Origin: JBOGZD01 sp050697155
GTDB taxonomy: Bacteria > Actinomycetota > Thermoleophilia > Solirubrobacterales > 70-9
Direction of reading: 5' to 3'
Length of the DNA: 9,520 nucleotides
Assembly: GCA_050697155.1 (NCBI GenBank)
Contig: JBOGZD010000110.1
Span: 1 to 9,520, forward strand
Shown: one piece after another, positions 5,740 through 9,520 of the stretch
How positions within the stretch are numbered: the stretch's first letter is position 1
Layout: the number at the start of each line of letters is the position of its first letter
Notes under the pieces: generated by a model
The model's input: only the letters and a program-made list of their open reading frames with translations
Database searches by the model: none
What the model was told of the DNA's origin: nothing
Translations under genes and position numbers: made by a program

Positions 5740-5978
5740 CCGAGTTCAACGACTGGCTCGCCCGCGCCACCTCCGAGGCAGACCGGAACTCTGCGATCCT
5801 GCGCGACTCGGCCGAGTGCCAGGAGGCGCTGGTGCTGTTCTCAAGCGCGATCGCCGTCCTGGTGACCACCTTCCTCGACGCCGGGATGGAGCGCGACCAG
5901 GCCTTCGGCTTCATCGGCGGGGCGCTGCTCTCGGGGACCGACCTGGTGGCGCGCGAGCACGAGGCGCGCGGTGGCTGA
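5736..5978 (+). CDS. 80-residue helical protein, unknown
   Basis: The ATG at 5736 overlaps the previous stop by ATGA, and the stop TGA 5976-5978 lies six codon positions into the region after the next GTG (5971), an eight-base overlap. The protein is acidic at both ends with a hydrophobic helix EALVLFSSAIAVLVTTFLDAG at about residues 30-50. This could be one membrane segment, though it is short and may be a buried helix. FGFIGGALLSGTDLV follows. No family is recognised. A small helper or chaperone of the flanking transferases would fit the context but is only a guess. Confidence 0.6.
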   Translation: MTEFNDWLARATSEADRNSAILRDSAECQEALVLFSSAIAVLVTTFLDAGMERDQAFGFIGGALLSGTDLVAREHEARGG

Positions 5979-6927
5979 CCCCCTCCGCATCCTCTCCCTC
6001 GGAGCCCACGACGCCTACGTCGAGCGCTACGTGGCCGACCACCACCTCGGCCCGGTCCACGTCGACGGGATCGAGCTTAACTCCGAGGCGGTCGAGCGCG
6101 CGCACGAGCGGATGAAGGACGTTTCGGGCACCTTCGCCCTCGGCGCCGCCGAGGACGCGCCGGAGCTGTTCGAGCCCGGCTCCTATGACGCCGTGGTCGC
6201 CTTCGAGCTGATCGAGCACGTCCCCGACCCGGACGGCTTCCTTTCGGCCTGCGAGCGCATGGTCCGCCCCACGGGCCGGATCTACATCTCCACCCCCGCG
6301 GGCACCTTCGGCGAAGGCGGAAACCCCCACCACCTGCGCACCTACCGCTCGATCGACCTGGTCGACCTGCTCCGCCGAAGGGGTCGGCTCTGCGATGCGA
6401 CCGTAGGATCTGACGGCATCGCCACCGCCTCCTATACCCCCGCCGAGCGCTTCGGGGACATCGCCATCTACACCGGCCCCGGGTGGGAGACCTGGTCGCC
6501 GCACGACATCGAGCGCCGCGGGTTGGGGGGCTCTGAGACCGCCGCCGTGCGGCTTGCCGAGGCGCTCTCTGAGCTCGGCTGGATCGTCACCGTCTACGGC
6601 CAGGTCGAGCAGGGGTGCTTTCGCGACGTGGTCTTTCGACACCACGAGGTCTTCGACCCCACCGAGCCGCGGGCGGCGCTGATCACGAGCCGCCTGCCCG
6701 AGGTCTTCGACCGCCTGGTGCGCGCCGACACCACGTTTCTATGGGCTCACGACATCGACTTCGGCCCCCGTCTGACGCCACAGCGCGCCAGCCACATCGA
6801 CCACATCCTCGGCCTCAGCCGGTGGCACGTTCGACACCTGCGGGGCCGCTACCCCTTCGCCGCCAACAAGATCGTCCAGATCCGCAACGGGATCGTACAC
6901 GCCTACTTCGGGGGGCCGACGCAATGA
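5971..6927 (+). CDS. SAM methyltransferase fused to N-terminal half of a GT-B (GT4-like) glycosyltransferase
   Basis: The gene encodes 318 residues from GTG 5971. Residues 1 to about 165 are a class I methyltransferase: IELNSEAVERA (34-44, the post-beta-2 acidic residue), SYDAVVAFELIEHVPDPDGFL (71-91) and GRIYISTPAG (102-111). Motif I is altered to LSLGAHDAYVE in place of the usual DxGxGxG. Residues about 166-318 are the N-terminal Rossmann domain of a GT-B enzyme: IYTGPGWETWSP, GLGGSETAAVRLAEAL (184-199) and WIVTVYG, ending at the hinge with IVQIRNGIVHAYF (301-313). The nucleotide-sugar-binding half is missing here and is encoded by the next gene, which starts within the stop (ATGA). The two products likely form one enzyme. 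Confidence 0.8.
   Translation: MADPLRILSLGAHDAYVERYVADHHLGPVHVDGIELNSEAVERAHERMKDVSGTFALGAAEDAPELFEPGSYDAVVAFELIEHVPDPDGFLSACERMVRPTGRIYISTPAGTFGEGGNPHHLRTYRSIDLVDLLRRRGRLCDATVGSDGIATASYTPAERFGDIAIYTGPGWETWSPHDIERRGLGGSETAAVRLAEALSELGWIVTVYGQVEQGCFRDVVFRHHEVFDPTEPRAALITSRLPEVFDRLVRADTTFLWAHDIDFGPRLTPQRASHIDHILGLSRWHVRHLRGRYPFAANKIVQIRNGIVHAYFGGPTQ
6910..6915 (+). other. G6 tract at the split of the GT-B glycosyltransferase
   Basis: Six consecutive G lie five codons before the stop of the upstream half. Insertion of one G (or loss of two) would read through into the downstream half as HAYFGGADAMTRELRALYTSS, restoring a standard single-chain GT4 layout. Homopolymers are prone to polymerase slippage and to sequencing error. 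Confidence 0.6.
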
Positions 6928-7526
6928 CCAGGGAGCTTCGCGCGCTCTACACGTCATCGCCCGACCGGGGCCTCGACATCGTGCTCGAGCTCTGGCCCTC
7001 CGTCCGCGAGCGGGTGCCCGACGCCACCCTCGCCTACTGCTACCCGGAGGTCTATGAGCGCGTCGCCGAGCAGGACCCGACCGTCGCCCAACACCGAGAC
7101 CTGATCGCCAAGCTCGCCGATCAGCCCGGGGTGGAGCGCCTCGGCTCGCTGTCCCAGCCCCGCCTCGCCCAGCTCATGCTCTCCTCGCTCGTGTGGTGTC
7201 ACCCGAGCTGGGCGACGCCGGGCGCCTGCGCTTTCCACGAGACGAGCTGTATCGGGGCGATGGAGGCCCAGGCCGCCGGCTGCTGGGTGGTGGCCTCCGA
7301 CTGGGGCGCGCTCTCTGAGACCGTGAAGGTTGGCGCCCTTGTGGACTCCGAACCGCCGGGGGAGAAGTGGCGGGCGTCGTTCGTCGCCGAGATCGTCCGC
7401 GGCCTGACCGACGAGGAAACCCAGCGCTATGCGCAGACAGAGGGCCCTGCGGCGGTCGCCGACCTCACCTGGGACGGGGTCGCCAAGCCGATCGCCAGGC
7501 TGGTCAAGGCGGGGTGGAAGGGGTGA
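6924..7526 (+). CDS. C-terminal (donor-binding) half of a GT-B glycosyltransferase
   Basis: The gene encodes 200 residues from ATG 6924, overlapping the previous TGA by four bases. It begins at the second Rossmann domain of a GT4-type enzyme: LRALYTSSPDRGLDIVLELWP (5-25), VERLGSLSQPRLAQLMLSS, and the EX7E donor-site motif in FHETSCIGAMEAQAAG (E106 and E114), then WVVASDWGALSETV. It lacks any acceptor domain of its own, which is supplied by the end of the preceding gene. A run of six G at 6910-6915, just before the junction, would join both frames if it held one more G. It may be a true gene fission, a phase-variable tract or a sequencing indel. The stop overlaps the next GTG. Confidence 0.8.
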   Translation: MTRELRALYTSSPDRGLDIVLELWPSVRERVPDATLAYCYPEVYERVAEQDPTVAQHRDLIAKLADQPGVERLGSLSQPRLAQLMLSSLVWCHPSWATPGACAFHETSCIGAMEAQAAGCWVVASDWGALSETVKVGALVDSEPPGEKWRASFVAEIVRGLTDEETQRYAQTEGPAAVADLTWDGVAKPIARLVKAGWKG

Positions 7527-8335
7527 GCTGGGAGCGCGACCTGCTCGCCCGCCAGGCCGAGGAGGCGATCCTGTTCCTGCGCGAGCTGCTGGTCCGCTTC
7601 GACGAGAACCTAAAGGCCCACCGGCTGATGGAGTCGGTGCCCTACTGGCTCGATGCCCCGGCGCTGCGCGAGGCCGCCGAGGAGCAGCGCGAGATGGTCG
7701 CCCACGCGCTCGACCCCGCCGCCTACCGCGACTATTACGCCCGAAACCCCCACGAGCGCCCGTTCGAGGAGCAGTACGGGATCGACGTCACCGAGGCCCA
7801 CCTGCGCCTGCCCCGACTCGCCTTCCTGCGCGAGCGGCTGTGGCCCGGCGCTCGGGTGCTCGACCTCTCGGCCAACGACGGCGCCTTCGCCGCCAACCTC
7901 TCGCTCCTCGGTGTCACCACCGACTGCCTCGACCTCAACCCCGAGTGCATCGCGCGGGCACGCCAGCGCCAGGCGGCCTTCCCCAACATCGGCAGGGCGA
8001 GGGTCGGCAACCTGCTCGACTTCGACCAGCCGTTCGAGGACGGCGCCTATGACGCGGTGGTCCTGTTTGAGACCATCGAGCACCTCGCAGACCCCGCCGC
8101 CGGCCTGCGCGCCGGCGCCCGCTTTGTGAAGCCCGGCGGCTCGCTCTACGTCTCCACCCCCGCGGGGGCGGTCGAGGATGGCAACCTGCCGAGCTGGGAT
8201 CACGTCGAGCCAAAGGGCCACCTGTGGGCCTTTACCCCCGGGCGGTTCAAGGCGGTGGGCGAGGCGGTGGGCGAGGTGGCCGAATTCGCGGTCGGGGCCG
8301 ATCGGGTGATGGTGGCGCGGGTGGTGCCCGGATAG
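7523..8335 (+). CDS. class I SAM-dependent methyltransferase with N-terminal shared module
   Basis: The gene encodes 270 residues from GTG 7523, overlapping the previous stop by GTGA; the open frame to 7367 lies inside the upstream gene. Residues about 20-106 (ELLVRFDENL, DPAAYRDYY, RLPRLAFLRERL) match the C-terminal end of the GT2 glycosyltransferase at 4124. Residues 108-270 form the methyltransferase: RVLDLSANDGAFAANL (111-126, motif I with ANDG), DCLDLNPECIARAR (134-147), AYDAVVLFETIEHLADP (176-191) and GSLYVSTPAG (206-215). The catalytic half is a paralogue of the one at 5971. It probably O- or N-methylates a sugar or the same acceptor as the glycosyltransferases; the target is unknown. 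Its TAG stop lies in the palindrome before the next gene. Confidence 0.85.
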   Translation: MSWERDLLARQAEEAILFLRELLVRFDENLKAHRLMESVPYWLDAPALREAAEEQREMVAHALDPAAYRDYYARNPHERPFEEQYGIDVTEAHLRLPRLAFLRERLWPGARVLDLSANDGAFAANLSLLGVTTDCLDLNPECIARARQRQAAFPNIGRARVGNLLDFDQPFEDGAYDAVVLFETIEHLADPAAGLRAGARFVKPGGSLYVSTPAGAVEDGNLPSWDHVEPKGHLWAFTPGRFKAVGEAVGEVAEFAVGADRVMVARVVPG

Positions 8336-8344
8336 TCCGGGCAC
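8324..8344 (+). promoter_or_regulatory. 9-bp perfect palindrome abutting the connector gene start
   Basis: GTGCCCGGA (8324-8332) and TCCGGGCAC (8336-8344) are perfect complements around TAG, the stop of the methyltransferase gene. The right arm ends one base before ATG 8345. There is no following T-run, so it is not a typical intrinsic terminator. The candidate -10 is inside it, which makes an operator or a processing/attenuating hairpin possible. Confidence 0.6.
8331..8336 (+). promoter_or_regulatory. candidate -10 element of a leaderless promoter before the connector gene
   Basis: GATAGT within CCGGATAGTCC lies eight bases before ATG 8345. There is no Shine-Dalgarno sequence. The spacing and sequence match the sites at 1177 and 8840. 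Confidence 0.5.
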
Positions 8345-8752
8345 ATGGCCTTCGCCACCGTCGCAGACGTCCACCAGCTGAACACCGGGCGCGCCACCTA
8401 CACGGCCTCGTCGAAGCCGACCGCCTCCCAGGTGATCGACTGGCTCGAGCAGACCGGGGCCGCGATCGAGGGCATCCTGCGCCAGCGCGGCTACTCGGTG
8501 CCGGTGCCCACCACCGCCACCTCGGCGCTTAAGTACCTGGAGAAGTGCAACGCGCTCGGCGCCGCGGCGCTGGTCGAGCAGGGCGCCCAGGCCTCAGACC
8601 GCCGCGACCAGGCGGTGGCGCTGTGGCGCGAGTGCTACAAGGCGCTCTCAGACGGGACCATCGACCTCGACGCGCCCTCGGACGCAAACGGGGGCGCGGT
8701 CGAGTTCGCGGCGGTGCCCTCGCCCTGCTTCTCGGTGGGGATGGAGTTCTAG
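8345..8752 (+). CDS. head-tail connector/adaptor-like protein
   Basis: The gene encodes 135 residues from ATG 8345, the first gene after the glycosyltransferase operon that is not overlapped. It opens MAFATVADVHQLNTGRATYTASS with KPTASQVIDWLEQTGAAIEGIL (about 24-45), then YSVPVPTTATSALKYLEKCNALGAAALVEQG (50-80), followed by a charged helix RRDQAVALWRECYKAL. The layout (an N-terminal ADV start, an all-helical body, a residue pair GYxVPV) fits the small head-completion/connector proteins that close the portal vertex before tail attachment. The position directly before the gpG-like gene agrees. The C-terminal tail (PCFSVGMEF) is a short extended segment as seen in many connectors. Assignment is by pattern. 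Confidence 0.65.
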   Translation: MAFATVADVHQLNTGRATYTASSKPTASQVIDWLEQTGAAIEGILRQRGYSVPVPTTATSALKYLEKCNALGAAALVEQGAQASDRRDQAVALWRECYKALSDGTIDLDAPSDANGGAVEFAAVPSPCFSVGMEF

Positions 8753-8809
8753 GCCCTCGGGCCCAACCGGGGCGGGCGCGCTCGGCTCGACGCGCCGCCG
8801 AGGAGCAGG

Positions 8810-8829
8810 CGGGAAGGCAACGGTTCCCG
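8810..8829 (+). promoter_or_regulatory. inverted repeat upstream of the gpG-like gene
   Basis: CGGGAA (8810-8815) and TTCCCG (8824-8829) form a perfect 6-bp stem with an eight-base loop. It lies in the 99-base gap 8753-8851, just upstream of the candidate -10 at 8840. It may be an operator or a weak terminator of the connector transcript; there is no T-run. Confidence 0.35.
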
Positions 8830-8839
8830 ACCGCACCCG

Positions 8840-8845
8840 GATATT
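8840..8845 (+). promoter_or_regulatory. candidate -10 element of a leaderless promoter before the gpG-like gene
   Basis: GATATT within CCGGATATTCC lies six bases before GTG 8852. There is no Shine-Dalgarno sequence in the gap. It is the third full copy of the motif before a non-coupled start. Confidence 0.5.
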
Positions 8846-8851
8846 CCAACC

Positions 8852-9331
8852 GTGGCCCTGATCCCGGTCAGCTTCTCGATCGCCGGCGAGACCCAGTACG
8901 CGCGCGCCTTCGCCGCCCTGGCCCGCGAGGCCGCCGACCTGCGCGAGCCGCTCGCTGAGATCGGCGACTCGATCATCGACACGGTCGGCAAGCAGTTTCA
9001 GACCGAGGGCGCCCACGGCGGGGCGCGCTGGGCGCCGCTTAACCCCGACTACGCGGCCTATAAGGAGTCGGTGCGCCCCGGGCGCCCGCTGTTGGTCTTC
9101 GACGCGCTGATGCGCCAGGCGGCGCTCTCGCGCTCGGCGCTCACCGTCGGACCGCGCTCGCTGGTCTATGAGATCCGCGACGAAAAGGCGATCCACCACC
9201 AGCAGGGACACGGCAACCTGCCGCAGCGAAAGCTGGTCGAGATCCCCGGCCACGTGCGGCGCGAGTGGGATCGTTCATTCGTCGAGTGGCTTAACTCGAT
9301 CCGCCGCGGGCCGCTGTGGCGGGCGGTCTAA
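8852..9331 (+). CDS. phage virion morphogenesis protein (Mu gpG-like)
   Basis: The gene encodes 159 residues from GTG 8852. Residues 1-50 form a helical start (ALAREAADLREPLAEIGDSI), followed by FQTEGAHGGARWAPLNPDYAAYK (about 50-72), GRPLLVFDALMRQAALS (77-93), and IHHQQGHGNLPQRKLVEIP (113-131). This run, F-x-x-x-G-x-x-W-x-P-L, then L-x-x-(T/D)-x-L-x-x-(S/A), then IHQxG with (I/L)PxRx(F/L), is the hallmark of the Mu gpG / Phage_tail_S family, which acts in tail completion and head-tail joining. The length is usual for the family. The gene has its own candidate promoter and ends exactly where the tRNA-like element begins. Confidence 0.85.
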   Translation: MALIPVSFSIAGETQYARAFAALAREAADLREPLAEIGDSIIDTVGKQFQTEGAHGGARWAPLNPDYAAYKESVRPGRPLLVFDALMRQAALSRSALTVGPRSLVYEIRDEKAIHHQQGHGNLPQRKLVEIPGHVRREWDRSFVEWLNSIRRGPLWRAV

Positions 9332-9360
9332 GCCCACCCCCGGAGTCGAACCGAGAACCC
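9331..9360 (-). other. tRNA 3'-end-like element (T-arm plus acceptor strand)
   Basis: On the minus strand this reads a T-stem CTCGG, loop TTCGACT, T-stem CCGGG (one G-U pair), then a seven-base acceptor strand GGTGGGC and T. A five-base GGGTT sits where the variable loop would. Upstream on the same strand, GCCCGCC (9448-9442) can pair fully with GGTGGGC (one G-U pair) and is followed by TA, like U8-A9. The distance (about 112 bases) is too long, and I find no acceptable D-arm. CCA is not encoded. It could be a degenerate or interrupted tRNA, or the tRNA-derived half of an attachment site. Confidence 0.45.
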
Positions 9361-9386
9361 CCCGCTTATACACGGCTGTATAGGGG
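9360..9386. repeat. inverted repeat, CCCC-TATACA / TGTATA-GGGG
   Basis: CCCC (9360-9363), a GCT bulge, TATACA (9367-9372), loop CGGC, TGTATA (9377-9382) and GGGG (9383-9386) form a ten-pair hairpin. Its right half is shared with the longer repeat at 9378-9418, so the two structures exclude each other. Confidence 0.6.
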
Positions 9387-9418
9387 ACAGTGCCCGATCC
9401 GTAAATTGTCCCCTATAC
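9378..9418. repeat. 12-bp perfect inverted repeat
   Basis: GTATAGGGGACA (9378-9389) and TGTCCCCTATAC (9407-9418) are perfect complements separated by 17 bases. A shorter pair, CCGTA (9399-9403) and TACGG (9416-9420), competes with the right arm. No transposase or integrase is in view to call it a mobile-element end. It sits between two tRNA-like segments. Confidence 0.75.
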
Positions 9419-9488
9419 GGGCGTGCTGGAAGGCCTCGCTAGGCGGGCGCCGGACGCTTCCTGAGAGCGATGTGGGCACTCGGGACCA

Positions 9489-9520
9489 TGCGGCCCCGGG
9501 GAGTCGAACCCCGGACCTCC
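9489..9520 (-). tRNA. 3' part of a tRNA gene, truncated by window edge
   Basis: On the minus strand the segment reads variable-loop sequence GGAGGTC, a perfect T-arm (CGGGG, loop TTCGACT, CCCCG), the acceptor strand GGGCCGC (from 9496 to 9490) and a discriminator A at 9489. CCA is not encoded. The 5' half and anticodon lie beyond 9520, so the amino acid cannot be given; the gene should begin with GCGGCCC. Confidence 0.75.

Noticed and set aside
5911..6645. Minus-strand open frame of 244 codons
   Set aside because: It mirrors the methyltransferase/GT-B gene with no recognisable domain; GC-rich antisense shadow.
8324..8344. Palindrome as intrinsic terminator
   Set aside because: No T-run follows, and the next gene starts one base later.
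7610..8374. Minus-strand open frame of 254 codons
   Set aside because: It opposes a methyltransferase with clear motifs and shows no motif of its own.
9168..9383. Plus-strand open frame running past the gpG-like gene into the tRNA-like element
   Set aside because: It is out of frame with the gpG-like gene, Ser/Arg-rich, and ends in structured non-coding DNA.
9378..9418. 12-bp inverted repeat as insertion-sequence ends
   Set aside because: Only 17 bases lie between the arms and no transposase is present.
9331..9478. Complete ordinary tRNA
   Set aside because: T-arm and acceptor fit, but the length (112-147 bases) and the lack of an acceptable D-arm and single anticodon arm prevent a confident call.
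1..9520. CRISPR array or toxin-antitoxin system
   Set aside because: No regularly spaced repeats and no toxin/antitoxin family pair are seen; the small genes are coupled parts of head operons.

Overview
The window is GC-rich (roughly 70% by eye), densely packed phage or prophage DNA. It suggests a bacteriophage of a high-GC host, most likely Actinomycetota. The reasons are the GTG starts, the near-absence of Shine-Dalgarno sequences, stop/start overlaps between most genes, candidate leaderless promoters, and a CGLYA-motif protein of a type I associate with actinobacteria and their phages. No host taxon can be named from this sequence alone.

Layout. (1) Positions 1-1170 hold the tail of an upstream gene and five small coupled genes of unknown role, ending with the CGLYA-motif protein. 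(2) Positions 1190-3856 are the head module: a Mu gpI-like prohead protease fused to a scaffold-like C-terminus, a probable capsid cement/decoration protein, the major capsid protein, and a small Lys/Arg-tailed protein. (3) Positions 3825-4085 carry a free-standing HNH nuclease gene on the minus strand. It is the only gene with a textbook AGGAGG ribosome site. (4) Positions 4124-8335 are a six-gene overlapping operon inserted in the head module: a GT2-type glycosyltransferase with a TPR-like region, two small unknown proteins, a methyltransferase fused to the N-terminal half of a GT-B glycosyltransferase, the separate C-terminal half of that GT-B enzyme, and a second methyltransferase. (5) Positions 8345-9331 return to virion assembly with a head-tail connector-like protein and a Mu gpG-like virion morphogenesis protein. 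(6) Positions 9332-9520 are non-coding. They hold a tRNA-like T-arm/acceptor end, a cluster of competing inverted repeats, and the 3' part of a tRNA gene on the minus strand that runs off the window.

How it fits together. The protease, scaffold, cement and capsid genes build the head, and the connector and gpG-like genes join head to tail. The sugar- and methyl-transferase cassette between them probably decorates the virion, or less likely the host envelope or the DNA.

Three signals stand out. A motif CCGGATA(G/T)TCC sits 4-6 bases before three non-coupled starts (1190, 8345, 8852), and a shorter form, GATAGTCC, lies 7 bases before an in-frame internal ATG in the protease-scaffold gene. An 85-90-residue module is shared between the C-terminus of the GT2 enzyme and the N-terminus of the last methyltransferase. 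The GT-B enzyme is split exactly at its interdomain linker, next to a run of six G.
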